Assembly (NCBI GenBank): GCA_019187365.1
Contig: JABARE010000015.1
Coordinates: forward strand, 62,001-126,000
Source of the DNA: Saprospiraceae bacterium
GTDB lineage: Bacteria; Bacteroidota; Bacteroidia; Chitinophagales; Saprospiraceae
Length of the DNA: 64,000 bases
Direction: 5' to 3'
Shown piece after piece: positions 54,330 through 62,725 of this stretch. The notes under the pieces were generated by a model. That model did no database searches and was not told the origin of the DNA. It was given only the letters and a program-made list of their open reading frames with translations. The translations under genes were made by a program, and so were the position numbers. Positions within the stretch are counted from its first letter, which is position 1; the number at the start of each line of letters is the position of its first letter.

Positions 54330-56003
54330 TTATTTGTCTCCTTTAGGACGAATAGGCAGATCCGATGGCTGAAAGGCTTCCTGCACTTCGCGCACCGTCG
54401 ATGGCAGGTTGACGGGTACAGGGGTTTCAACACCTTTTATGCGGAGAACCTTGTAATCTTCATAGCCTTTGCGAACGCCTTTGGCCTCCCAGTCAAAGCT
54501 GTAGTTGCCTTTGCCGTTGCGCAATTCGCGGACGCGGAACCCAAGAGCTGTCTTTTCTACTACGGCAAGCCCTTCAGACTCAGCCGCGCCGGGAGTCAGG
54601 CTTACGGTCATTGTTTGAGGGTTGATGACGAGTTCAAAGTGCTCGGAGAATGGAACAAACGCCTCTCCGTTAACCAGTTGGGCCGTACCGCGGTCGTAAG
54701 CTGCTGCTTCGGGACCTTCAACGCTGGCATACCAGATCTCTTTTGAAGGATCGCGTGGATGATCCATGGAGAAGTTCTTTACGTTTGCATTGACCACGCT
54801 CTGAGTTCCCTGGATAAAGATCCCTCCAATGAGCTGATTCGGGTTGTTGGGATTGAACACACCTACATAAGGTACCACGGTGTTGTTGACGTTCGCTGCC
54901 GTGATCACACCACCCGGACGCCCACCAACGGCGTTATAGATCTGACCAACGCCTTCGAATGCGGTCAACGCAACGCCCACAAGGCGAAGTCCGGTGTTTC
55001 CATTGTACGCCTGGTTTAGCAGGACCAGTTCGTTGGTCACGGAGTTCTTTGAATTCGCATTTAATGTGTTCGAATTGCGGATGATGGTAAAGGTGTCGGC
55101 GTCAAAGCGCAGGTAATGTTGAGCATACGTCCTAGGGTATTCTTTCACGGACGACCCGTAGGCAATGATCTTACCCAGTGCGTTGGCGGGTTTCGTCCAG
55201 AATTCACTGGCCCAATCGGTCGGTCCGGAAATTATGGAATGCTTGGCATTGGGGCGGAAATTGAGCTCGAAGTAAGCCTGATTCAGGGGAGCACTGCCGG
55301 ACTTGTCGAAGGTAATAGACTGGGTTCCGTTGACGTACTGAAGTATATTGGTACCGTTCATTTTCCAAAGGCTGCTGCCCCCGGTGGGCAGGATCACGGA
55401 GCCTCCCCCTTTGCTCAGGGCAATTTCGTTGTTGGTCGAATCGTACGTAAGGGTTTGGATTTCGTTGGCGGGATCCGCATCGTCGTCGTCCCCCAGTGAA
55501 CTGAGGTCCACGCTGTTGCCGTTGGTAAGCGACAATTGTTGTGTTGCTTGTGTGAAGCTCAGATTCTGCAACTCATTTTGGGGATCCGTATCGGCATCAT
55601 TTGCCGCACTTGCCGCCTTGAGGGCATACGCTGCAACAGGCGTCATCAAAATGGGGGAAACCCCCATGGGAGCGTAGGTCGTTCCGCCTGCCACGTCCAT
55701 ATCGACTTTGAGTTGATATCCTCCTTTCGACCAGTCGATGACATCGCAACTACCTGAAGGTTGGCTGCCCCGACATACTTCGACATTGAAAAGGCCGATG
55801 GGTGAGGTCGTCACCATGTGCTGTTCCGCGTACACGGGACTGTTGTTGGCATTCAAAATGGTAAGTCTCAGAGAAATGGCCTGATTGGAAAGCGGTGCGT
55901 TCTGGTTGTTTCGGGCGATGCCCTGATATTTGAACGCGACGTTTTGCGCAAGAGCCCAGCACGCCATGGTGCTCAGCAAAAGGGTGAAGTAAAATTTGTT
56001 CAT
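54330..56003 (-). CDS. Exported beta-rich protein of unknown function, tail-fibre-like repeats
   Basis: 557 residues with a signal peptide (to LAQ). The first part, with KYQGIARNNQNAPLSNQAISLRLTIL and a DSTDPQNE-like segment, is the pattern seen in many Bacteroidota exported proteins upstream of beta-helical stalk regions. Asp-rich repeats follow (DADTDPQNELQNL and DDDADPANEIQTL). A C-terminal domain with MDHPRDPSKEIWYASVEGPEAAAYDRG resembles tail-fibre/S74-like terminal domains. No T9SS tail is obvious. It could be an anchored fibre or adhesin. Partner gene 56015-56494 lies 11 bases upstream. Confidence 0.65.
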   Translation of the reverse strand: MNKFYFTLLLSTMACWALAQNVAFKYQGIARNNQNAPLSNQAISLRLTILNANNSPVYAEQHMVTTSPIGLFNVEVCRGSQPSGSCDVIDWSKGGYQLKVDMDVAGGTTYAPMGVSPILMTPVAAYALKAASAANDADTDPQNELQNLSFTQATQQLSLTNGNSVDLSSLGDDDDADPANEIQTLTYDSTNNEIALSKGGGSVILPTGGSSLWKMNGTNILQYVNGTQSITFDKSGSAPLNQAYFELNFRPNAKHSIISGPTDWASEFWTKPANALGKIIAYGSSVKEYPRTYAQHYLRFDADTFTIIRNSNTLNANSKNSVTNELVLLNQAYNGNTGLRLVGVALTAFEGVGQIYNAVGGRPGGVITAANVNNTVVPYVGVFNPNNPNQLIGGIFIQGTQSVVNANVKNFSMDHPRDPSKEIWYASVEGPEAAAYDRGTAQLVNGEAFVPFSEHFELVINPQTMTVSLTPGAAESEGLAVVEKTALGFRVRELRNGKGNYSFDWEAKGVRKGYEDYKVLRIKGVETPVPVNLPSTVREVQEAFQPSDLPIRPKGDK

Positions 56004-56014
56004 TGCGGTGTATT

Positions 56015-56494
56015 TTAGTTAGTGCGAATTTTCTCAATGGTCAGCGTTTGACGCGCATTGCCGCTGGTGGCTTCCAACAAGTACAAACCGTCTGGCAGCG
56101 TTTGAAAATCGAGGTCGTGCGATCCCGTAGGCATGGTCTTAGATTCAATGCACTGGCCCATAAGATCCATCAGATGTATGCGAATGCTGCCCTCGGTGCG
56201 GTTATCGATTTTCAGCGAGGCTGAAAACGGATTCGGATAGACGCTCAGTCCGGAAAGAGTTGGATTGAAAGTTGATACCACCGTGAGGTTGGTCTGGTGA
56301 AAACCCTGTGTGATTTTGTGGTTGGGGTTTCCAATCGTCTCAACCATCCATTCGCCCATGGTCCATTCAAGGCTTACATTGCCTGTTTTGCGGTAGTTAC
56401 CGGCGGAACCAATGACCGTTGGCACGATCTGTTGGGCGAAAGCCGAAACGGAAAAAAGCCAAATGAGAAAGACGGAACATCCAACGGTTTTCAT
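56015..56494 (-). CDS. Small T9SS type A exported protein
   Basis: About 159 residues. Signal peptide to AFAQ. A short region with GNVSLEWTMGEWMVETI is followed directly by the type A sorting domain (LSVYPNPFSASLKID...GLYLLEATSGNARQTLTIEKI). Such minimal proteins are common in Bacteroidota and are often encoded before fibre-like proteins, as here. Role unknown. ATG 56494 is chosen for the signal peptide. Confidence 0.78.
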   Translation of the reverse strand: MKTVGCSVFLIWLFSVSAFAQQIVPTVIGSAGNYRKTGNVSLEWTMGEWMVETIGNPNHKITQGFHQTNLTVVSTFNPTLSGLSVYPNPFSASLKIDNRTEGSIRIHLMDLMGQCIESKTMPTGSHDLDFQTLPDGLYLLEATSGNARQTLTIEKIRTN

Positions 56495-56658
56495 GTGCAA
56501 TATTTTACCTAAAAATAGGCCATTTCGGCCCAGTGGAAAAACTTTGAAAAACAAAAAAGAAATATTAGATTAACTAATATATATCTTATTGTTATTCAAA
56601 ATCTAATATAGGCATATTGAAAAACTCATCGCAGGATTTGCCTCGAGAAATACCCTGT

Positions 56659-57186
56659 TCAGGCACCTGTTTCCGATGCCAGGACCTGGGCGTTGATCTT
56701 TTCTACCTCGCTATCGATGTAGTAAAGGCTCATGGAGCCCTCGCCAATGAGACGGATCCGGTCGAGGATTTTGGTCACCGTAGCTTCTTCTTCCCGCTGC
56801 TCGCCAACATACCATTGCAGGAAGTGCTGTGTCGAGTGGTCGCTACATTCCTGGGCCAGTTCAACCAGTTCGTTGATAGACCTCGTCACGGCCTGCTCCT
56901 GCTCCAGGGCAGAATGAAAGACCTGTTGAACACTTTGGAATGCGGCAGCAGGTTTCGGCAGACCCGGAACTTCGGCCGCGGCATTGCATTCGATTAGGTA
57001 GTGCAGGATCTTCATCATGTGCATGCGCTCCTCGTCCGCCTGACGATAGAAGAAGCGAGCGCAACCATCAAGACTTTGCTGGTCGCACCAGACTGCCATG
57101 GCTAGGTAGTTTGAGCTGGCGGCCGATTCGCGCGCCAGTTGGGCGTTCAGGGCATTTTCAATTTTCGGATGGAGCATGGCTTTCAT
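56659..57186 (-). CDS. ftnA: Bacterial non-haem ferritin
   Basis: 175 residues. Ferroxidase-centre ligands are recognisable: Glu in LARESAASSNYL, DEERMHMM (E-x2-H) and EQEQAV, with QREEE further on. It oxidises and stores iron in a 24-mer shell. It lies 40 bases downstream of the phosphatase gene on the same strand and may be cotranscribed. No iron-responsive operator was recognised. Confidence 0.94.
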   Translation of the reverse strand: MKAMLHPKIENALNAQLARESAASSNYLAMAVWCDQQSLDGCARFFYRQADEERMHMMKILHYLIECNAAAEVPGLPKPAAAFQSVQQVFHSALEQEQAVTRSINELVELAQECSDHSTQHFLQWYVGEQREEEATVTKILDRIRLIGEGSMSLYYIDSEVEKINAQVLASETGA

Positions 57187-57226
57187 TTAATTTTGCCAGG
57201 GGTAAACAATTGCTGCCCTGCGAAGT

Positions 57227-57682
57227 TCATCCGTTCCCAAACCGGGTCACCAGACCCAAACATCCACTTTCGATGCAGTGCAGCGCGTGTTCAAAACGGT
57301 TGTCGTAATAAGGATCGGGCACATCGGCTCCCGGCCAATCCGCAGAGTAAGACATTAGCATTTGTATTTTGGGAAAATATTGCGGGTGAGGGTAAACAGA
57401 CTTCAAGTTGTCGAGATTTTGGCGGTCCATGGCGAGCAGGAGGTCGAATCGCTCAAAATCCGTCGAACAAATCATGCGGGAGCGTTGGCGGGAGATGTCC
57501 ATTCCGTAACGGGAGGCTGTGCGGATGGCCCGGAGGTCCGGCGCTTCGCCCTCGTGAAGTCTGCTGGTACCGGCTGCATCTACCGACCAGGGCAAGTGGC
57601 GACTTGCAATTTCTCTTTCCAGCACCCCCTGTGCGAGGGGAGAGCGGCAGATGTTGCCCAAACAGACCATCAGGATGCGCAT
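57227..57682 (-). CDS. Low-molecular-weight protein tyrosine phosphatase
   Basis: About 151 residues. P-loop CLGNICRSP (C-x5-R-S) near the N-terminus and the acid DPYYD near residue 120 are the complete catalytic set. In Gram-negative bacteria it often works with capsule or exopolysaccharide export kinases; the Wza-like gene is 15 kb away, so no operon link is shown. ATG 57682 is chosen over upstream in-frame codons that overlap the divergent glycosyltransferase gene. Confidence 0.92.
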   Translation of the reverse strand: MRILMVCLGNICRSPLAQGVLEREIASRHLPWSVDAAGTSRLHEGEAPDLRAIRTASRYGMDISRQRSRMICSTDFERFDLLLAMDRQNLDNLKSVYPHPQYFPKIQMLMSYSADWPGADVPDPYYDNRFEHALHCIESGCLGLVTRFGNG

Positions 57683-57743
57683 GGGAGATTTTGGCCGCGA
57701 ATATAGTCCCAAGCCTTTTCTTTGCAAGCAAAACCCTCGCTCC

Positions 57744-58514
57744 ATGCCCCTGTCGGCTGTCATCATCACCTTTAACGAGGAGCACAACCTGGGACGTTGC
57801 CTGGAATCGCTCACAGGCCTGGCCGACGAAATCATCGTCGTCGATTCTTACAGTACCGACCGCACCGTTGACATTGCTTTACAATACGGTGCACGGGTAT
57901 TGCAACATCCATTCGGAGGCCACATCCAGCAAAAAAACTACGCGCTCGACCAGGCAAGTTTTGATCATGTCTTGTCGCTCGATGCAGACGAAGCCCTGGA
58001 CGATGGCTTGCGAAAGGCGGTAGCCGGTTTTGGCGGCCAATTCGGGCACGACGCCTACTGGTGCCGCCGGCTTACCAATTATTGCGGACACTGGGTGCGT
58101 TTTTGTGGTTGGTACCCCGATATGAAAATGAGGCTGTTTGACCGCCGAAAAGGCCGCTGGGGTGGAATCAACCCACACGACAAATTCCAGTTGGACGATC
58201 CATCAGCCAAGACCCCGGTCCTCCCGGGCAACATCCTCCATTACAGTTTTTACACCGTCGACGACCACATCCGGCAGGTGCGTTATTTTACCGACATCGC
58301 CTCACAAGCTCTTTACAGCAAGGGAGTCAGGCCGGGATGGCGCCATGTGTGGGTACATCCCGCATGGACATTTTTGCGGATGTTCCTTTTCAGACTCGGT
58401 CTGCTGGATGGTTGGCGGGGTCTCCAGATCTGTGCCATCTCCGCCTGGGCTACCCACCAAAAATACCGCAAACTCCGTGGGCAATGGACTTCAGCGCGCA
58501 ATGTAAAACCATAG
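57744..58514 (+). CDS. Family 2 glycosyltransferase, LPS-core type
   Basis: About 256 residues. GT-A signature SAVIITFNEEHNLGRCLESL, DSYSTDRT and the LSLDADEAL (DxD) region with a KMRLFDRRKGRWGG motif match the WaaE/KdtX-like family that adds sugars to the LPS inner core. The C-terminal half has a membrane-associating segment. ATG 57744 is chosen; it lies 61 bases from the divergent phosphatase gene. A CoA-binding protein gene follows after 28 bases. Confidence 0.88.
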   Translation: MPLSAVIITFNEEHNLGRCLESLTGLADEIIVVDSYSTDRTVDIALQYGARVLQHPFGGHIQQKNYALDQASFDHVLSLDADEALDDGLRKAVAGFGGQFGHDAYWCRRLTNYCGHWVRFCGWYPDMKMRLFDRRKGRWGGINPHDKFQLDDPSAKTPVLPGNILHYSFYTVDDHIRQVRYFTDIASQALYSKGVRPGWRHVWVHPAWTFLRMFLFRLGLLDGWRGLQICAISAWATHQKYRKLRGQWTSARNVKP

Positions 58515-58542
58515 TGGGCTTTGCCTTGTTGGTATTGACGTG

Positions 58543-58905
58543 ATGAATAAAAGGACCATCGTTCTGGGTGCAAGTCCCAACCCAAGCCGGTACGCTTACA
58601 TGGCCGTTGAACGGCTTCACCGCGCGGGCCATGAAGTATATCCTGTCGGCATCCGCGAAGGGATGATTGGCGAGATCTCCATTGACACAGGCAAGCCTTT
58701 GCTCTCCGACATCGACACGATCAGTCTTTACCTGGGGCCCGACAAACAAAAAAAATGGTACCCCTACATCCTTTCTGTGCAACCGCACCGGCTTCTCTTC
58801 AATCCGGGCACCGAAAATCCAGAGCTCCAGGCACTCGCGGATCAACACGGCATTGCTACACAAGAAGCCTGCACGCTGGTGCTTCTTCAGACGGACCAGT
58901 ACTAG
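58543..58905 (+). CDS. CoA-binding domain protein (YccU type)
   Basis: 120 residues. TIVLGASPNPSRYAYMAV and the PVGIREGMIGEI region are typical of the small CoA_binding_2 family, a Rossmann-like fold. Function unknown; some members bind CoA in vitro. ATG 58543 is chosen over the GTG directly before it. Confidence 0.8.
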   Translation: MNKRTIVLGASPNPSRYAYMAVERLHRAGHEVYPVGIREGMIGEISIDTGKPLLSDIDTISLYLGPDKQKKWYPYILSVQPHRLLFNPGTENPELQALADQHGIATQEACTLVLLQTDQY

Positions 58906-58961
58906 TTTCAACCTGCGTCTGTGTCTATGGCAAGCTGCCGTGGAATTGCTACTTTTAAGGC

Positions 58962-59678
58962 ATGAAAACCGCGTTTGTGATCTGTATGGCTTTCCTTGCT
59001 GCGGGTGGAGCCGCCCAGCAATACACCCAACTCTTTCAAACCCTGCCCGCCTGTCCCATCACCTGCGACAGCGCCTTTGCCTCCGCTGAGCTGGAATGGG
59101 CTGAAGAAATGCTCGACAACGGAACGACGTTCCGCAGGGTAACTTCCTGGGGTCCCGGCGGCGAGCTAAAAGCTTACATCGAGCGTCTTGAACGCGTACA
59201 GGCTTTCATCGAACGGACGAGTGAGAACAACAGTTTTTCACTCAATGCGCCGGGGCCTATTTCTGAAGATAACGAACGTTTGTTAGCTCAATTGGCAGTA
59301 AGCCGGAAGTCCATCCAGCAAAAATGGCAGGATGTTCAGGATCAGGTTGCAGGGATCGATGACAACTTCGTCGTTCCCAACGAATTTGAGCACGGCTGCG
59401 ATCAGATCCGCAAAGCCATGGATGCGCTGAGCCGCTACTCAGCACGTACCAACGAAGCCTACCAATTATTTATCGCAGCAACCGGGAAGGATCTGGGAGA
59501 TTTTCAGCAAACTTATGACCAGCTCATTCGGAACAGGCATCCGATGATCAGCAACCGCTGTCTGGATGAAGCTTCTGGTCTGATGGAACTGCTTTTCCAA
59601 TTGAATACCGCAAGAAACATTCATTATAAAAACATGGTCGAAACCCGCATGACGCTCAACAACGCCATGTGTCCTTAA
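58962..59678 (+). CDS. Exported hypothetical protein, helical
   Basis: 238 residues. A signal peptide (to GAAQ) precedes mostly helical, charged sequence with heptad-like spacing around residues 60-110 and 150-220. Cys pairs near the start (ACPITCDS) and later suggest disulfides. No family was recognised. It has no clear operon partner. Confidence 0.5.
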   Translation: MKTAFVICMAFLAAGGAAQQYTQLFQTLPACPITCDSAFASAELEWAEEMLDNGTTFRRVTSWGPGGELKAYIERLERVQAFIERTSENNSFSLNAPGPISEDNERLLAQLAVSRKSIQQKWQDVQDQVAGIDDNFVVPNEFEHGCDQIRKAMDALSRYSARTNEAYQLFIAATGKDLGDFQQTYDQLIRNRHPMISNRCLDEASGLMELLFQLNTARNIHYKNMVETRMTLNNAMCP

Positions 59679-59750
59679 GTGATGGACGATAAACGCAGTT
59701 CGTGCCGCCTGGAAGCATGCCTGTTTAGGACGATCGCACGCAATCAACCG

Positions 59751-60479
59751 CTACATTTTAAACAAAGAGGCCCGCTTACTGCAGGAAGAACGGCCATAGT
59801 ACCCCAAGGCAAAATTGAATTCAAGGTTGAGTTGAACAAATGCCGGGTTGGTGGTCTTGTAACTTCCGTAGGCCGGATCCTTTGAGGGAGTCGGATAGCC
59901 GGCATTCTTGCCATCCTCGTTCACCATATCGGTAAAACTGTAACCCATCCGGAGACCGAGCATGGTTGTGAAGTTCTCGTAATTAATAATGTAACCTCCA
60001 ATGCCGAAGACACCCGAGATGTAGTTCTTTTTGTAGAATGCCGATACGTCTTTGTTTTCCGGATCATACTGATCCTCCTGGGTCACTTTGCTTACCAAAG
60101 AAAGCTGAGGGCCGAGTTCAACATACACTCCGTTGCGCTGATTGCGATACAGCATGGCCAGGTCTATAGTCTTCCATTTGATCGAGTGGTCATAGGTTTT
60201 GCTGTCGCGGAAGAAATCAAAATCCTGGTTGTAGGTCGAAAAGTTTCCTTCCAGGGTCACGCCGTTGTAGAGCCCGAAAAACATACCAAACTTACCACCG
60301 AGGCTATATCCTGTAGAGATGTGGTGTTCATAATTTTTGTCGTCGATGATGTTGGTGTTGATCAGTCCGGTAAGGCCATATCCAACCCGAACGCCTGCAT
60401 CCCACCAGGCATAGACTTTCTGGCCGTGAACAGCGCCAGCCAGGGAAAAAGCGAAGAACAGCAGTGCAATTTTTTTCAT
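59751..60479 (-). CDS. Outer-membrane beta-barrel protein
   Basis: 242 residues. A signal peptide ends near VHGQ. The mature sequence alternates aromatic and polar residues in strands with turns such as GLYNGVTLEGNFSTYNQDFD and NYENFTTMLGLRMGYSF. It fits the porin-like barrels annotated as outer-membrane beta-barrel protein in Bacteroidota. Substrate unknown. It is downstream of proline dehydrogenase on the same strand, 92 bases away. Confidence 0.72.
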   Translation of the reverse strand: MKKIALLFFAFSLAGAVHGQKVYAWWDAGVRVGYGLTGLINTNIIDDKNYEHHISTGYSLGGKFGMFFGLYNGVTLEGNFSTYNQDFDFFRDSKTYDHSIKWKTIDLAMLYRNQRNGVYVELGPQLSLVSKVTQEDQYDPENKDVSAFYKKNYISGVFGIGGYIINYENFTTMLGLRMGYSFTDMVNEDGKNAGYPTPSKDPAYGSYKTTNPAFVQLNLEFNFALGYYGRSSCSKRASLFKM

Positions 60480-60571
60480 AGAGCCGAATGTGTTTGCCTT
60501 GATTTAATATTAGTGCCCAAGTCCTTAGCAGATCCAAACGGGCTTAGGAAGGTCAAAAGTAAAAAACTATT

Positions 60572-61768
60572 TCATGCCTTAAGCAAGCCCCTTCTCACCA
60601 TTTCAGTATGGAGCAATTTGAGTTCGCGGCTCATGTCGCCGGTGATGCTTGTATTTTCCGTCGCGCGCCGGGTCAGGTAGGGCATCACTTCTCTCACCGG
60701 CCCGTAAGGGACGTATTTCGCCACGCAGTAACCGTGGTGGGCGAGGTTAAACGTGAGGTTGTCGCTCATACCCAGCAACTGGCTGAAGTTGAGGTGCGGG
60801 TGGTCGTTGGGAAGGTTTCTTGCAGCCATCAATTCCGTTTGAAGTTTCGTGCTGGCCGAGTTGTGGGTGCTGTTGACGAGGCTGACCCGGTCGCAATGCT
60901 CAACGCAAAATCGCACGCAGTCGTCGTATTGACGGTCGGTCGCTTCTTTATTGGGAAGGATGGGATCTTCGTAACCCTTTTCTTTCGCACGCTGGCGCTC
61001 CTTCTCCATATAAGCACCACGGACGAGTTTGGCTCCCAGGATGAATTGCTCTGCTTCAGCCTTTTCGTATCCATTTTTCAGGTATTCCAGCCGGCCTTTG
61101 CGGTAGAGCTGGTAGGTATTGTAAACTATGGGCTTTTCCTTGTTGTAAAATGGCATATACTTATCGACAAGCCGGTCGATGGGATCTTGAATCCAGCTTT
61201 CCTCGGCATCGACAAACAGGCTTACGCCCAGTTCCTGGGCTTTGTTGCACAAGCTTACAAATCGCTCTTCAAAACGCTCCCATGCAATCTGTTCGTGGGC
61301 GCTGAGGACCTCACCCGCATGAAGCTTTTCAAGCACCACGGTGGGCACATAGCCCGTGAGCTTGGTGCTGATGCCCGGTACATTTGGATTGGACGCTGCG
61401 AATTCGAGCGCCCTCAGGCTTTCTTCGAGGGTGCGGTTAAAATCATCCTCGGTATCTTTTGCCTCTACTCCAAAATCGAGAATGGTCAAGGCCCTTTTGG
61501 TATACAGGCGGTCAACCACGTGCTGACATTCGAGCAATGAGGTTCCTCCGCAAAACTGGTAGAAAATGGTCTCCTTGATGAGTGGATCAAACAGGCGAAG
61601 CGGGAATCGTGCGGCAAAATTGCCAAGAACGTTTCCGATGCGCACCATAGCTGGCTGGTTCATGAACCGGAAAAGCCAGTAGGTCTTCTTGAGTTCGCGA
61701 TCTGATTTGTGAGAAAAAGCGAGTTCGGTGTTGCTAAAATCGAGCGTCTGCCCGTCCGTTTCTTCCAT
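60572..61768 (-). CDS. Proline dehydrogenase
   Basis: 398 residues. A monofunctional ProDH TIM barrel: SVFVDAEESWIQD-type GVSLFVDAEESWIQD, the FAD-binding LVRGAYMEKER, and NSTHNSAS near the end with the following LGMSD and AKYVPYGPVREVMPYLTRRA. It oxidises proline to pyrroline-5-carboxylate with FAD. No P5C dehydrogenase gene is fused or adjacent. The start lies 35 bases inside the 3' end of aroE. Confidence 0.92.
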   Translation of the reverse strand: MEETDGQTLDFSNTELAFSHKSDRELKKTYWLFRFMNQPAMVRIGNVLGNFAARFPLRLFDPLIKETIFYQFCGGTSLLECQHVVDRLYTKRALTILDFGVEAKDTEDDFNRTLEESLRALEFAASNPNVPGISTKLTGYVPTVVLEKLHAGEVLSAHEQIAWERFEERFVSLCNKAQELGVSLFVDAEESWIQDPIDRLVDKYMPFYNKEKPIVYNTYQLYRKGRLEYLKNGYEKAEAEQFILGAKLVRGAYMEKERQRAKEKGYEDPILPNKEATDRQYDDCVRFCVEHCDRVSLVNSTHNSASTKLQTELMAARNLPNDHPHLNFSQLLGMSDNLTFNLAHHGYCVAKYVPYGPVREVMPYLTRRATENTSITGDMSRELKLLHTEMVRRGLLKA

Positions 61769-62504
61769 AGTTGTAAAATTCGTTCCAGTAGAGCCAGGAC
61801 AATTCAGCCTGCCTTCTGAGCATCTCGAGGCCGTTTTTGGTCCGGCACCCAGCCTGCTCTCCGAGAGCCAAAAATAGCGTATTTTCAGGATTGTAAACTA
61901 GGTCGTACAAGTAGAAACTTTTGTCGAGCAGCTTGTATGGAAGTTCAGGTGCCGATGACACTTCCGGCCACATCCCCAAGGGCGTTGTGTTGATGATCAA
62001 CTTCCACGCGGGATCCCATGATCGTGGGAGTTCCCCGTAATGCAGATCCGCAGATGAGCGAGAGACCCTCCGATAAGGGAAGCGCCTCGTCTTCAGGGCC
62101 CAGCAAACGGCCTTGGATGCTCCCCCGGTACCGAGTACGAGTGCAGATTCGCCATAGTCTTCCGGTATAAATCCGTTGAGGCTTTCCAAAAATGCGGGAC
62201 CATCGGTGTTATGCCCCAACCAGCCCTTCCCTGAGCGGACGATGCAATTTACCGCACCAATGGCTGCTGCCTCCGGACTCAGTCCCGAGAGAAGGGGAAT
62301 GATGGTTTCTTTGTAAGGAATCGTGACATTCATACCCACCAGTTCGGGCATTCGCTCCCATATTTTCGGCAATTCTTCAACGACCTCCACGGGCAAGCAC
62401 TCGTAGGAAAGACCCACTATGCCTGATTGCAGCCATAGCTCTCGGAAAATTTCGGGAGACCGGGAGTGTTCTAAGTTCCGGCCCGTCAAACCAAACTGGC
62501 TCAT
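61734..62504 (-). CDS. aroE: Shikimate dehydrogenase
   Basis: 256 residues. LEHSRSPEIF, the catalytic Lys in NVTIPYKE and the Asp in GHNTDG, and the NADP site VLGTGGASKAV with RSS following the second strand are all present. It reduces 3-dehydroshikimate in aromatic amino acid synthesis. It precedes proline dehydrogenase with a 35-base overlap. An exact -7 box (62578-62585) lies 73 bases upstream, beside the promoter of divergent miaB. Confidence 0.93.
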   Translation of the reverse strand: MSQFGLTGRNLEHSRSPEIFRELWLQSGIVGLSYECLPVEVVEELPKIWERMPELVGMNVTIPYKETIIPLLSGLSPEAAAIGAVNCIVRSGKGWLGHNTDGPAFLESLNGFIPEDYGESALVLGTGGASKAVCWALKTRRFPYRRVSRSSADLHYGELPRSWDPAWKLIINTTPLGMWPEVSSAPELPYKLLDKSFYLYDLVYNPENTLFLALGEQAGCRTKNGLEMLRRQAELSWLYWNEFYNYGRNGRADARF

Positions 62505-62577
62505 AAGCTCTTGTTTGTCACGTTGAACTTTGTGGCAAAATGGCCGCTCCGCCCAAAGTGCACAATCCCCTTTCCGG

Positions 62578-62585
62578 CAAAGCTA
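62578..62585 (-). promoter_or_regulatory. -7 promoter box of aroE
   Basis: CAAAGCTA on the plus strand is TAGCTTTG on the minus strand, an exact match. Confidence 0.4.
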
Positions 62586-62683
62586 ATTGGAGTTTTCCGA
62601 TCGCGGAGTTTTTGCCGACCCCTGCGGAAAAGTACGAATTGGCAGCATTCAGGGTGCCAGGTTCCGATTTGTTTAACTGACAT

Positions 62684-62714
62684 TTTGTCACGCCCCTCAA
62701 AATTGCTAATTTTG
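62684..62714 (+). promoter_or_regulatory. Promoter of miaB (TTTG-N19-TAATTTTG)
   Basis: TTTG (62684-62687), 19-base spacer, TAATTTTG (62707-62714): an exact consensus promoter. The start codon is 11 bases after the -7 box, so the leader is very short. Confidence 0.75.
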
Positions 62715-62725
62715 CGCACCGAATT

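Noticed and set aside
60608..61540. 310-codon plus-strand frame within proline dehydrogenase
   Set aside because: It is antisense to the conserved enzyme and shows no recognisable motif.
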